Shown: positions 13,020 through 24,800 of the stretch, in pieces
Layout of the letters: each line of letters starts with the position of its first letter
How positions within the stretch are numbered: the stretch's first letter is position 1
Made by a program: the position numbers and the translations under genes
The notes under the pieces: model-generated
Databases searched by the model: none
Told to the model about the DNA's origin: nothing
What the model saw: the letters and a program-made list of their open reading frames with translations, nothing else
Assembly (NCBI GenBank): GCA_030549775.1
Contig: CM060172.1
Span: 128,515,122-128,579,121 of the forward strand
Length of the DNA: 64,000 bases
From: Tamarix chinensis
Lineage: Eukaryota > Streptophyta > Magnoliopsida > Caryophyllales > Tamaricaceae
Reading direction: 5' to 3'

Positions 13020-14070
13020 TGTAAAACCCCCATGTTTAAGACTAAAAAATTTAATTTTAAAGATTTAATTGTGGAATCCAAAAGATAAAATGTAGGGGTG
13101 CTATGACACATTCAACCTACAAAAGACATTCCCTTTACCTATTCTAGTAGCCTCATACTTAGGAATCAGGTGTGGGAAGCACTTGATTCCACCATAATAC
13201 ATTATATAAAATAGAGAGAATGAACATGTATAATGATATCAAAAGGACTAATAATCCATAGAGAGGTAGAGATATTCTAATAACCATACCCTATACCAAT
13301 TTAATTATCCACTAACTGAAGGCTAAGTACATTAAGATTAATAATTAACAATCACTTGCAAAATAAGGTGGTATATAATCTTGGGAACAATCAACACCTG
13401 TGAAAAGGACAATGAGTATGCTATATATTGAGTAATGTAACAATACAATCATAATGAGGTTACACGATGTCATAATATCACAAAAGGGATAAATATGCAT
13501 ATAGTTTAACATAAGATAATGCAAGATGAGGTTGATTTTAGGTCTCATAATATAATATAATAAAGATCCATAATATTATTTACATTTATTTAAACCTTGG
13601 TATTCTCAACAGGCAAAATGGTGTCAACAATATACAACCCCAAAGTAAAAATGCCCATGACCACTATTCTCGTCTAGTGGAATAGACAAGTATAACCCTA
13701 GGGAAAAAATGCTCCCGGCCACTATTATTGTCTAATGGAATGGAAAGGTACAAACGAACATAATTCAAGTGGTCTCTCACCTTAAATTTTAATATCTTAT
13801 TAATGATTTTGATCATTCCAATCATTTATTTCATATATAGTTAAGAGACCCCACTATTCTTAACTAGTGGAACATTGTCAATAATATACAACCCAAGGGT
13901 GAAGCATTCTTGGTTACTATTCTCATCCAATGTGATGGAAAGATACAACCTATAGCAAAAATGCTCCTAGCCACTATTATTGATTGGTGGAACAAAAATG
14001 TCCAATCGGTCATGATTCATATCATGTTTCGCTTTAAATATTAGTGTCTTATTAGACCACTAATTATTTA
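13020..14070 (-). mobile_element. LTR 'R1', 3' part (interrupted solo LTR, minus orientation)
   Basis: It begins TGTAAAACCCCCATG, the inverse of the family 3' end. It contains inverted copies of the 'ccaccggt..aatagtgg' motif (13665-14000) and is interrupted at 14071 by a second LTR. It resumes at 19322 and ends at 21417. The insertion site in the LINE gives ccaaa (13015-13019) against ctaga (21418-21422), consistent with a 5-bp duplication carrying two later changes, because removing the insert restores the LINE reading order. Confidence 0.6.
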
Positions 14071-15119
14071 TGAAATGCCCCAAAAATTCTAATTTTAAGA
14101 ATTATAGTTAAATAATATTTTATTAGGAAAATTAATTAAATTAATTATTTTTATTAAAATAAAAGGGAATTAATTAGTGCAAATCAAGAAGAGATTTATA
14201 AATATTTTAATTAGGAAGAAATTTGGGTATTTTAGCTAATTAAGGATTTTATTTTAGAAATTAAATAAATAAATTATTTTATTTAAAATAAGAAGGAGAA
14301 AATAGAGCCAAATTAATAGGAATTTTACAAATAATTTAATAGGAGAAAATTGGAGTAATTTGCTAATTAAAATAGAATTTATGAAAAACCTTTCAAAAAC
14401 CCTAAATTAGCCTAATAAGGGAATTAAATATTATTTTATTTAAATATCCCAAATATCCTAATTAATTTATTTAACCTAACCTATTAATTTTCTTTTTCCC
14501 TCTTCCTTTTTCCTTTTCTTTCTTCCTTTTTCTTTCCGTTTTTCTTTCTTTTTCTTCTCTTTTTCTACCCTTTTCCCCCGATTGGGCCTACCTTCTCGCG
14601 GTCCGTTTCCTCTCTCATTTTCCACCTTTCATTTTTCTTCTTTGGTGACCTAGGCCATCCCAGCGGCCATCTTCCTTTCCTCTTTTCTTCCTTCCCGCGA
14701 CCCAAACTCCCCCTTCGTTTCTCCTTCGATGCGATTGCCCTAAATGCCGCTTTTCGATTATTCCCCCACTTGTCGCTAGTCCAGTATTCCTTTCCTTCTT
14801 TTCTTTTCCCTAGCCAGCCGGTCCAGCCCCCTTTCTTTCTTCTTCTTCCTTCCTCCCTTCCCTTCGTCGACTGCAACTCCTCCCTCGATTGACCAAAAAT
14901 CTCATCGTGTGACCAACCTTTTCTCACTCTTTTTCCTTACTGATCCGTTGACCCCATCACCCAACCCACTTTCTCCCTCTTCTCGCACAGTCCCTTCTTT
15001 TCCTACATATATCCCTACCCCGTTTTGAACTCCAACGGCCTCCATTGCCGTCGGTAACCTTAAACGATCAGCCCTTAATTACCATCACCCCCTTCTGACC
15101 TTAGCCTCCATTTTTACTC

Positions 15120-15127
15120 TATAAATA
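15120..15127 (+). promoter_or_regulatory. TATA box of the R2 LTR
   Basis: TATAAATA, followed by CCCC, sits in a C/T-rich region about 1.05 kb into the LTR and is the best candidate for the LTR's Pol II promoter. Transcription would start near 15150. This is inference; no transcript evidence is available here. Confidence 0.4.
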
Positions 15128-15779
15128 CCCCCATAATCTACCTTGTATTGAGTTTTTGCTCTCCTACCCAGAAAATCCCCCTTGTGTGTTGCTTCCCCTT
15201 CAGACTTCGTTGCTGTCACTGTCGGCCAACACCGCCGCCCAATCTGCCCACCCGATCCCTCCCTACATCATCCTTTACCCAACTAAACCTCCCATATCCC
15301 TCGATTTTCCCAGCACAAGACACCCCGGCTGTGCAAAGTTTGCTTCCCAATCAACCCTCTCTTCCATCTTCGCTGCCCTTCGCACCACCTTTAGCCACCA
15401 CTTCCGTCGCTGCAGCTGCTTCTTTCACTTCCCAAAACCACCTACAGACCCTCCTTTATCTTTCCCTGCCTTTCTTTTCCCCTTCCTCCTTCTCCTCTTC
15501 TCTTTCTCTTCTTCTTCCCCATTTGGCCACCGCCGCCGCCGCTGTGCGCCTCCACCTTTGGCTGTGCCGCCACCTCCATTCTACTCCTCTCCACCTAAGC
15601 AACTCTAAACACCCTAGCTCCCACCTCCATTCTACCTCTCCTTTTCCCAAAATCCAACTTTTCCCCTTTTCTTCCATTTTTCCGGCCACCGTTGCCACCG
15701 CCGTGCACCATCGTTGGTGCTACCTGTCACCACCAACCTAAGGTTGAACCCTAAACCCTCTTAACCCTTTTTCCATATT

Positions 15780-16191
15780 TAATTAAGTTTATTTTATTTT
15801 ATTTCAATTTTTTCCTATTATTCAAATATTATTATTATTATTATTAAGTTTAATATTATTAGTAATATTATTTCCTATTAGGGCTGAGTAGATTATTAGT
15901 ATTAGTATTAGTATTATTAATATTATTAGTATTATTATGAGTTTTTATTTTATTTGTTGTTGTTATTATTATTATTACTATTTCAAATTATAATTATTAT
16001 TTTATTATCATTATTACAACTATTTTACTATTAGTGTTGCTATTTTTTTTTCATTGTTAGTATTATTATTCTATATAGGGCCGAAACCCTATTGTGCCGA
16101 TTTTGAATTGTAGTAGTAGTATTATAAATATCAAGTCTTATTATTATTAATATTATTAATATTTTTATCATTAGCATTTATTATTCTTATT

Positions 16192-16236
<45 letters not shown>

Positions 16237-16640
16237 CAATATAGGGTCGAAACCCTACTTCATTTGATTTTTAATTATGATCATTACTATTATTACCATT
16301 ATTATTATTATTATTTTTGCAATATTATTATGGTTTTTATCATTATTATTATTACTAAATTTTTTATTTATTTTACTAATGCTATTATTAGTATTATTTT
16401 GGTAAAGGGGTTGAAGCCCTTATTTCACTTTATTTTTGAGTAATGCCCTTACTATTATTATTTTTATTAATATTATGGTTATTATTATCATCATTATTGT
16501 TATTATTTGTATTATTTCCATTTTCATTATTATTACTATTATTATTATTAGAATTAAGTGTTAAAACCCGTATATTATCAAAATTTTCAATATTACTAGT
16601 AATTCTTATATCTTTAGCAAAGTTAGTAATTAGTTAATGT
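15780..16640 (+). repeat. ATT/TTA-rich tract with ~165-bp periodic motif
   Basis: Nearly all bases are A/T in TTA/ATT/TTAG steps, but a GC island 'tagggccgaaaccctatt' (16077), 'tagggtcgaaaccctactt' (16242) and 'ggggttgaagcccttattt' (16405) recurs about every 165 bp, with a weaker trace at 15880. So this is a diverged tandem array, not just simple sequence. The Leu-rich plus-strand ORF at 16443-16637 is a by-product. Confidence 0.55.
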
Positions 16641-17089
16641 CATTATTATTAATATATTATTATTTTATTAAAAACCTAGTCTTAGAATAAGTTAGTAATA
16701 ACAGTATTTTTGGTATGAGGGAATCTAATTCTAGTTTTTCCCTTATATAGGTGAGACCAGTAAAAGCCCTAAGAAGGCGTAGAAGCGTGCTCCAAGACCA
16801 GTGTCGTTTTAGGTAAGAGTGTAACTAAGGCATTACATGTGTTATGTGTATTATATGCTTTGATGACTTGTATAATGTTGTGATGTGTATCATGTGCTAT
16901 TAGTTGACTATTTTATGTATGGAGTAGCTTGGAGTCATGGTATGCTTATATGCCTTCTTATTGTGTATGTTGATTCGTATATGTGGTGAAATGATATGGA
17001 ATGTGATGTGACCCTTTAGACATGCATGTGAGGATGTTTAATGTGGTACTGTGTGGGGGAAATGATGAAAAAGGAGTATGGGGAAAGCA

Positions 17090-17270
17090 GTTGACCAAGG
17101 GGAGTAAGTTGACCAAAAGGGAAAGAGGTTGACCAAGGGGAGTAAGATGACACAAGGGGAAGAAGTTGAGCAAGGGAAATAAGTTGACCAAAAGGGAGAG
17201 AAGTTGACCAAGGGGAGTAAGTTGAAAAAAGGGGAATAAGTTAACCAAGGGATGTGAGTTGATTTAAGTA
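17090..17270 (+). repeat. Minisatellite, ~18-bp 'agttgaccaaggggagta' units
   Basis: About ten imperfect 17-19-bp units, most containing TTGACC. This gives a minus-strand ORF with repeated 'LTPLGQ/LVNLFP' that has no other support. Confidence 0.75.
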
Positions 17271-17289
17271 TTTTAATGATCCATGAGTG

Positions 17290-17640
17290 GAAGAATAAAA
17301 TGGGGAATTTTAGGGTTTTGTGTGGAAGAATCTAATCTATGGTTTTGTATGGGAGGATCTAATCTATGGTTTTGTGTGGGAGAATCTAATATATGGTGTT
17401 ACATGAGAGAATCTAATCTAGGGTTTTGTATGGAGGAATCTAGAGTTTTGGTATGGATGGACTTAAGGTTTTGCATGACAGATTTTATGGTGTTGTATGG
17501 AGGAATCTAATCTAGGGTTTTGTATGGATTGAACCTAGGGTTTTGTATGGTGGAATCTAGGGTTTTGCATGGATGGATCTAAGGTTTGCATGGTTGAATG
17601 TAGGGTTTCACGTGGGAGTTTTAGGGTTGCATGAAAAAGT
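17290..17640 (+). repeat. Minisatellite, ~27-33-bp units around 'gggttttgtatgg'
   Basis: About a dozen diverged units of the type 'agggttttgtatggaggaat' plus 'ctaatct'. The plus-strand ORF at 17283-17510 follows the array and is not considered a gene. Confidence 0.75.
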
Positions 17641-17805
17641 TTGAAGGTTTGTATGGGGAGGTTAGTGTCTGCATGGGAGTAAAATTCACGTATAAAAAGG
17701 TTACTTGGGATGTAAGGAAGGTAATTGAAGAGTTATTTGGGTGTTAGGAAGTTTTGGGTGAAAAATAGTACGTGGGACATTATAAGGGTATGGAGGAGAC
17801 TAAGT

Positions 17806-18005
17806 TAGGGTTTGGAGTGCCTAATTATGGTTTGTTGTGATTAACTAGGGTTTGGAGTGGCTAATTATGGTTTTTTGTGATTAACTAGGGCATGGAGTGG
17901 TTAAATATGGTTTTTTGTGGTTAACTAGGGTTTGGAGTGGTTAACTATGGTTGGTTGTGGATAACTAGGGTTTGGAGTGATTAACTATGGGTTGTTGTGA
18001 TTAAC
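17806..18005 (+). repeat. Minisatellite, five 40-bp units
   Basis: Five consecutive 40-bp units, each starting 'taggg(t)ttggagtg' and ending 'gtgattaac', with only a few substitutions and no length change. It directly follows the two other arrays inside the same LTR. Confidence 0.85.
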
Positions 18006-19321
18006 TAGGGTTTTGATATGACTAACTGGGGTTCGGTGGTAACATGTGTGTATATAGTGAATAAAGTATGATGATGAATATGGGATCGATGGGTTGTGAA
18101 AAATGGGGTGTTTGTGTGAGGTGGAGTAGGATGGGCCACTTAGGCCTAAATTAGGGTTTTTGGGGAGAACCTAGAGTAAGGAAATAAGTGGACTTGGAGG
18201 TGTGTAGTAGTGGGCCTTGACCCACATACTTTGATGTTGGAGTTCTAGTATGAGCTTGAGTATGGAGGAAAGGATGTTGGGGCAAGTTGGGAGGTACATG
18301 AGTCTGATGATATGGAACGAGTCCATTGGAGGATAGGTTTGGGGAGAGTGAGTCATGCATGTCTAGGGTGAAAAGTTTTGAATAAGATACTTAAGACATT
18401 AATCATGTAAAGTGAAAGAGTATTGATTTGGGCCTAGACCGATCCACCGGCATAATAGTAGCCACGTACTGCAGTATCTTGAAGACCGATCCACTGGCGT
18501 ATAATAGTGGTAGGGTATGTTACTCTAAGTAACCGATCCACCCGCTAAAATAATGGGGTTCCCTACTCGTATGGACTTGATAAACAACATGGTGTGAAAA
18601 GAATTCCGATAAGAGATTAATTAAGTAATTAATTCGGATTATAAATGGGCCTTTGTTTTTTTTACCTGAATGATTGTATGCCATTATGTATTATGTTTGA
18701 ATTTATGCTCTTCTTATTATTCTGCATGGTTTATGTGATTTTGTGAGTTGGCCTTAGTACATGGTTACCTTCCTCAGTACGTAGCGTACTGATCACCCTT
18801 TTTATGTGTGTTGCTCATTCCTATGAATAGTAGGCCCTTCTGACTTTGTGTAGGTGGGTGAGACATCAGATGGGGCTAAGTGTTGAGCTTGTGTTTGGCT
18901 CGATGATTGGAAGTGATGTGGTCGTATTTACTCTTTATGCAATTTATTCCTTCTGTATTTCTTTTGTGTCATATTAACCCTTTTTATGATTTATTACCTT
19001 GTATTGAGTATTTCAATTAAACCTTTTATCGATTGTACGATTATTCCCTCCGAGGAATTTTAATTCCGCACTCTAATTTCTATCTTATTATTGATTATAA
19101 ACTTTTATGCGTACTCTGATTTCTATGTTATGATCTTTTTAATTCATTTTATGAGCTCTCAGTTTAAGTTTGAAAAAAAATTATTTTTAGCCTTAGCACT
19201 TGGTACTGAAACGATCGGAGTGAACCTGTTTGGTACTAAGTGTTGCGGTAACATCCCCAGAATTTACGGTTTTTAAATAGAGGTTTTGTTTAAAAAAAAT
19301 AGTGAATTTTGGGGTGTGACA

Positions 19322-21417
19322 ATTTATCCCAAAATCATCATGCACACATGTATGTAGATATGAAACACACATAATCCAAATAAACATAATTATTCAAAAT
19401 ATGTAAAATACAACCACATGAATATTGAGACATTTCCCAAGGAAAAGGTTTATATTTCCTAAGAAACCCTAATTTCACAAATTAAGCATAACTTCTCCCA
19501 TAATACTCATTTTACCAACAAATTTAGTACACATCCATAAAATATTATTATTGATAATATCTTTAAAAATCAAGGTCTAACTTCAAGGTCTTACACATGT
19601 GATAATAATATGCCCCTAGGGTTACTATTTACAAAATCCTAAAATACCAATATTAACAACATGTCCAAAAATAAAAGTCTAAATCTAACATTTTACATGT
19701 GCAATAACAACTTACCTCTAGGGTTACTATTCACCCATTTAAGCCATTTTATCATTTTTATGAGACTTAGGTCATTCATAATTACTCTAAAAATTCCATA
19801 TAATATATTTAACCTCCTGTAAACTAATTAAAATCTTAAAATACCTAATATTCCATATTTAACCAATACTGACCAATTTTTCCTCAGTAGCCACAATACC
19901 CATATTTTCACAAAAACCCTTAGAGTCCCAATATGAATGGGTTTTCAACTTTCAATGTATATCATCATGATGGTAATTAACCACATTATTCAAACACTCT
20001 ACATAATTATTCAAACCATATTAAAATGCCATATGTCATACTAACACACTTAGGGTATTAAAATGAGATTTACAACATATAAGCTTATACTCTTCACACA
20101 TTCTTACTTTCCACAGATTTGATTATATCACAAAATTATCAACATAACATTATCATTATAATAATATCTACCACGACTTTTCATATACATAAATAGACAT
20201 TACACACAAAATATAGCTACAATGTGTATCCTTACCAAAAGCGTCTTTGATCTCTAGGCATATATAACCTAGGATTCCTCCACCCAAACCACCAAAAAAG
20301 CACCTAAGAATCAATAATAATATAGAATTATAACTAATGAAAACAAAAAAGGAAAATATAAATAAAATGAGGGTGAAATGGAGTAAAAACAAAGTAAACC
20401 AACTCGTGTAAGGCTCGAGTTGGCTATGGAAAAAATTAGCACAACAATAGGGTAGGCAGCGTGAGTGACCCATGCAGCTAAGGGAGGGTTGTGTGGGCTC
20501 CTCAATTTGGGGGTGGTGGTAACGGGAAAGGGTGGCATTTGGGAGGTTCTGTAGTATAAGGTGGTAGGGAGTTTGGATAGGTTACAATGTGAAGGCTTGA
20601 AATTTTCATACAGGGTGCATTGTGAGGTTTGGGTGATTTGGGAGGGTTGTTGTATGAATTGTTCATGAAGCTAAGATTTCATATCATGGGCCACTCACAT
20701 TGAAATTGCTTCACATATTGAGGAGAGGGAAAACTATATAGTTTCACTGATGGAAAAATGGTGAACGGGTAATGCACGAAACATAGAAAGGTTGAAGAGA
20801 GGAAGAGGTTGTCAGCGAGAGTTTGTGGGAGTTGAAAATAATGAAGCATAGAGGTAGGGGAATTTTTAGGAGTTGAGGTGAGGTGTGGGTAATGGATGCT
20901 GATGGAGTTGGTTTTGGTGTGGGTTTGGTTATGCCCATAGAGCATGGGGAAGGTTGGTGACTAGGCATGCTTGGTGCTGCAGCTAGGGCGCAAGGATAGT
21001 ACAGTGCAGGGAGGTGTAATGTAGAGTTGGGAAGGGAAAGAGGAAGCTATATGATGGAGGTTATGAATGGCTCAAAGTGGAAAGGGGGAAGGTGATTTTC
21101 GGGAGAGGGAGAAGGAAAAGGAAAAAGAAAGTGGGGAAAAAGAGAAAAAGGAAAGAAAAAAAAGGAAAAAGAAAAATTGTTTGGGATTAGGATTAGGATT
21201 ATGTTTAAATTTAAGATTATAGAATTAATTTATCAATCATTCTATATTAAGGTTAGATTAAAAATATTAATAGCCTAAAATTAAGATTAGGATTAGGATT
21301 AGATTTAGGATTGAAAAGTTAGGGTAAAATAAAAAAAATATCAAAATTTCAAGATTAGGGTTAGGTTAAGATATTAATTACTTGGGACAAGGGTTAGATA
21401 AAATTTGGAGTATTACA
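19322..21417 (-). mobile_element. LTR 'R1', 5' part (continuation of the LTR at 13020)
   Basis: It resumes after the R2 target duplication and contains inverted copies of the family subrepeats (19430-19930: 'aaaccctaatttcac', 'cccctagggttacta'). The purine-rich stretch at 21040-21180 is the inverse of the C/T-rich LTR region. It ends 'ggagtattaca' at 21417, the inverse of the family 5' end TGTAATACtCC. The length without R2 is about 3.1 kb. The Pro/Ser/His-rich minus ORFs at 20168-20968 are explained by this C/T-rich strand. Confidence 0.6.
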
Positions 21418-21687
21418 CTAGATATCAAGAGTAAGGGGTTTCAAGGACAAGAATGAGAACATAAAAAAGTTTCCAAAGTGGAAACCATTAGAAATAAAAG
21501 GGATGCCATCTACATGTTAAAAGAGAATGACTAAATGATAGTGGATCCTTCACGAATAAAGGGAATGCTAAATTCCTATTATACATAGCTCTATAGTGAA
21601 CCTGATCTACTTAATACAAGATTGGCTAATGAGGAGTTCAATAAGCTGATAACATAGTAGAGTTTCTGGCTAGATATCATGTCATAT
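21418..21687 (+). pseudogene. L1-type LINE relic, continuation after R1
   Basis: The plus strand continues the LINE linker ('SRVRGFKDKNEN', 'AIYMLK', 'YSEPDLLNTRL') that stopped at 13019 with 'SYWFQ'. Placing 13019 next to the bases after 21422 gives one uninterrupted LINE phrase. It ends at the Cassandra element at 21688; the core of the RT domain with its YADD motif was not found. Confidence 0.6.
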
Positions 21688-22404
21688 TGTAACACCTAGA
21701 GTCATTATGGCCACGTGGGGTCACTTGATAGCACCCCTATCCCATAAGGGTTGTACGACTACCTTGAAGCTCTTTTGAATAAACATGATTAACTATAGAG
21801 TTTTTAAGATGGAATCACTAGAAGGATGGTATACCATATTGATATAAGGAGCCATATAAATCCTTATAACACTTCACTCAAATTTAGGGGTATTACGTTT
21901 ACCCCCACTTGAAGATCACAACATTCTTGTTGTGCCCAACCATTTATTGTCTTAATATAGTATATCACAAGAATTGTCCTGCTCGATGGATGGCCGGATG
22001 ATCCAAGTTTAGATATTGGTCGCAGTTTTGCTTTAATACCATTTGTAACATCCTGAGTTGTTACTACCACACTGTGGGGGGGCACTTGATAATCACCTGA
22101 TAGCATCCCTATCCCACAAGGGTTTTAGGGCTACCCTAAACTACTTTTAGAATGATTGGCCAACTCCACAAATCAACACAAGTCTTTTTAGCATACTTTC
22201 TCCTCACTCATGAGCCTCTTGAAAAAATTTTAAAAATTTTCCAAAACTTTCCATGAGGGTCACCCAACCTAAAAATTGCTCCATGACAAGCATTATTAAC
22301 TATAGATTTTTTAGGATAAAATCACCAAAAGGATGGTATACTATGTTGATATAAGTAGTCATATCAATCCTTATAATACTCCATTTAAATTTAAGGGTAT
22401 TACA
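21688..22404 (-). mobile_element. Degenerate Cassandra-type TRIM
   Basis: Two LTRs, 21688-21897 (internally deleted) and 22044-22404, begin TGTAACA and end TATTACG/TATTACA. They share long stretches with the better copy at 46745-47502. The internal part ends 'gctttaataccatt', a decayed inverse Met-tRNA PBS, so the orientation is minus. The right LTR retains the 5S-like segment in worn form (22230-22290: 'atgagggtcacccaacct'). The flanks catat and ttgtg do not match as a TSD, suggesting later rearrangement at the right edge. Confidence 0.75.
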
Positions 22405-23193
22405 TTGTGTATTTTCTATCTTAACATAGGAATAGCTAATTAATCATCTACAAAAGTTGATTTGCCTACTCTTCCTCCCAATTAAAGAGCCTTTGTTGCC
22501 AAATTAAGGTCCAATACCAAACCACACCATCCTATATGCCCATATTTGCAATATTTTCACCATGCTAATAATGAACTAAGAACAGTCTAGGAAATGTTTG
22601 TTTCAAAATACCATCGATTCACTTATCATACTAAAACCTGAATTTTCTATCGTCCCTTAGGTTAATCTTTATACTCTATGTTAGAAGATTATCACGTCTC
22701 CCAAGTTCCACAATATCTACCAAAGGAGACATGCCCTTGTAGATTTCTAAACTGCTAATCAGGTTGCAAGAATAGTTGGTTGTGATAGCTTGCTTCCATG
22801 ATGTCCCATTTGAGGTGCAAAACCTCCACCACCACTTGAAGAAAAACTCATTGTTCTTTATACCTAGATCTCCAACACCTAAGAATTCCAATAATCTAGG
22901 GTTTTGAACCACCCTCCAGCTTACTAGAGGCAACTTTTTCCTCTCACCACTCCCTACTCATAAGAAGTTCCTTTGAATACTAATGATCTCATTGGCCACT
23001 CCTTTTGGAATATTAAAGAGGCTCATATAATACATCAATAGGAAAATGAGAACACTTTTGATCAACACCAACATTCTTACTCTAGATAATGTCCTTACCT
23101 TCCACCCCTTCAACCTCTCATTTACTTTATTCACCAACGACCTCCAAGTCTATTTATTCCTTATATTTACACCCAATGGGAGACCTAGTTATG
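22405..23193 (-). pseudogene. L1-type LINE block in inverted orientation
   Basis: The minus strand reads the LINE region after the RT catalytic core: 'LGLPLGVNIRN', 'RLKGWKVRTLSR', 'IPKGVANEI', 'GVGDLGIKNNEFFFKWWWRF' and, with frame changes, 'FPRLFLVH' and 'LFNWEEE'. The best open stretch is 22676-22933. Plus-oriented LINE flanks it: upstream (21418-21687) and directly after the LTR pieces (23961 onward) with the next part of the protein. It is therefore probably an inverted part of the same LINE. Confidence 0.6.
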
Positions 23194-23960
23194 TGTAACA
23201 CCCCCATTTTTAGCACTTAAAAATTTATTTTATAAAAAAATTGATTGTAGGAGCTAAACCATTAAAAATGTAGGATGTTACAGCCACACTTAGTATAAGT
23301 TTGGTTCTTATACCTTTCTCACACTAAGTGTTAAGGATAAAATATTTATTCACTTAAATTAAGAACAAAAATTGATAAGAAGTAGATAAAAATTTCATTA
23401 TAATATCAAAAATTTTCAATAACAAAAAAAAAATCGAACAAAAGAGTTAAAACTAACAAGAAAAAAATATAGAAGGGGACGTAAGAGTATTAGTTTACTC
23501 GATATTATTGTACTGATGGGTTCCGTTTTATGGTCCCCTACTTATTTAATGAGTAGTATTTACTTTTTAGGAGTACTTTGAGATTACATCTTGATGGCTT
23601 TTGCGAGGGTTTGAGAGTTAGGACTACCTGGTGCCTATTATGATATCTTTTGATTTGGATATCCCTTGGGCTCTTATGTCCCATCTCTGTATTTCTTTCT
23701 CTTATTAGTTGTAACTCTTTTTTCCGATATTTTATCATCTGAACATTTAATATTGTAATGAAATATCTATTTTCTCATTATCAATTATTATTCCTAATTT
23801 AAACGGATAAATATTTTAGCCTTAATACATGGTGTAAGAAAGCTAAAGGAACCAAACTTATACTAAATGTGGCGATAACACCTTATGTTATTAATGGTTT
23901 AGCTTCCATAATCAATACTTTTTAAAGAAATTTTCAAGTGATCAAAATGGGGGTGTTACG
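23194..23960. mobile_element. Two LTR 3' ends joined head to head (long inverted repeat)
   Basis: The left half (23194 to about 23490) is an inverted LTR 3' end starting TGTAACACCCCC. The right half (about 23490-23960) is a plus-oriented LTR 3' end finishing GGGGGTGTTACG. The right half matches 45180-45617 closely in order ('tactgatgggttccgtttta', 'ggtcccc', 'tttagccttaatac'). The left half is its inverse over roughly 290 bp. The flanks (ttatg / tatga) are not a clear 5-bp duplication. A rearrangement between two LTR copies fits better than a single transposon, but a long-TIR element is the alternative. Confidence 0.55.
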
Positions 23961-24800
23961 TATGATTTTATGGATTGATGATAAAAATGAGAAGTATATG
24001 ATTAAGTATTTATGTGAGATTTCCTACTAAATGGTTAGTGGAGGAGGAAGGGACATTAGGGACTTCAACAAAATCTGGATTAGTATCACCCCACCTAAGA
24101 TTGAGCTTACAACATGGTTTGTTATCTGGTAGAGATTGAACACTAAGGACAAACTTGTGAGACTAAAACTCATTGACAACATTGATTTGAGATGACCCTT
24201 CTATTGAACTGAGCAAGAATCAGTTAATGACTTATTCCTTCATTTCACAATGACAAGAAGGTTATAGTCTATAGTATGTGATAGGTTGGGGTACACATGG
24301 GTAATGTCGAGGACTATCATCGACAATGCCTTAGCTTGGCTAGAAGTTCAAAGGAAGGGATTAATAGGATTGAATATGGAATGCTTCACTTTTTACAATA
24401 ACTGAATGATATTAGAGTACATAAATAAGTTAGTGTTCGAGAATCAATGAGGTTATATTAGTTGGCTAGTGGTGCTAGTCAAAATGAGGGTTGAAGTTTG
24501 GATTAAGCATGTGCATGAAACTTTTGATTATAGAATTGATGACATGATTCATCATATCGAGGCACTATTATAAGGAGTAATGCATCAGAGAGTCTCCTTC
24601 AAGTGGTTGTCTTAATATGATGTTCATCTTGGGTGACTATTTGTAAAATGTTTGATACCTCCCTTGTTAGCTTAGGTTAGGTTTTAATTCTTATACAAGG
24701 GGATGATGTATGGGTTTTGGGTCACGGAAGGCGCTAGATTTCCAATTGGGTTGCATTTTGTATTTCTCAAATTCTTATTGAGTGCTTTCGATTATAAAAA
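23961..24800 (+). pseudogene. L1-type LINE relic, C-terminal zinc-finger part and 3' end
   Basis: The plus strand reads 'IWISITPPKIELTTWFVIW' (24070-24130), 'KLVRLKLIDNI', 'EQESVNDLFLHFTMTRR' (24210-24255) and 'AWLEVQRKGL', the zf-RVT-like C-terminus of plant L1 ORF2, with stops and frameshifts. It then passes to a 3' UTR-like stretch. It follows the inverted block at 22405-23193 in protein order. Confidence 0.6.

Larger units (their letters stand above)
14071..19321 (+). mobile_element. 5.25-kb solo LTR 'R2' (TG..CA, 5-bp TSD), nested in R1
   Basis: It starts TGAAATGCCCC and ends GGGGTGTGACA. A perfect 5-bp duplication ATTTA flanks it (14066-14070 and 19322-19326). Order inside: AT-rich 5' part, C/T-rich region (14480-15740) with a TATAAATA box, ATT-trinucleotide tract (15780-16640), three minisatellites (17090-18005), 'gatccaccggc' motifs (18440-18545) and the conserved 3' block (19190-19250). 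No PBS, polypurine tract or pol is present, so a solo LTR produced by LTR-LTR recombination is the simplest reading; a coding-less element is the alternative. The related copy at 62789-64000 runs in the opposite direction. Confidence 0.8.

Noticed and set aside
15148..15741. 197-aa and 150-aa plus-strand ORFs rich in Pro/Ser/Leu
   Set aside because: They lie in a C/T-rich LTR zone, overlap in several frames and on both strands, and have no domain.
16443..16637. Leu-rich 64-aa membrane-like peptide
   Set aside because: Translation of a TTA/ATT simple-sequence tract.
21864..22106. 80-aa minus ORF
   Set aside because: Spans the internal region and LTR borders of a TRIM, a non-coding element.
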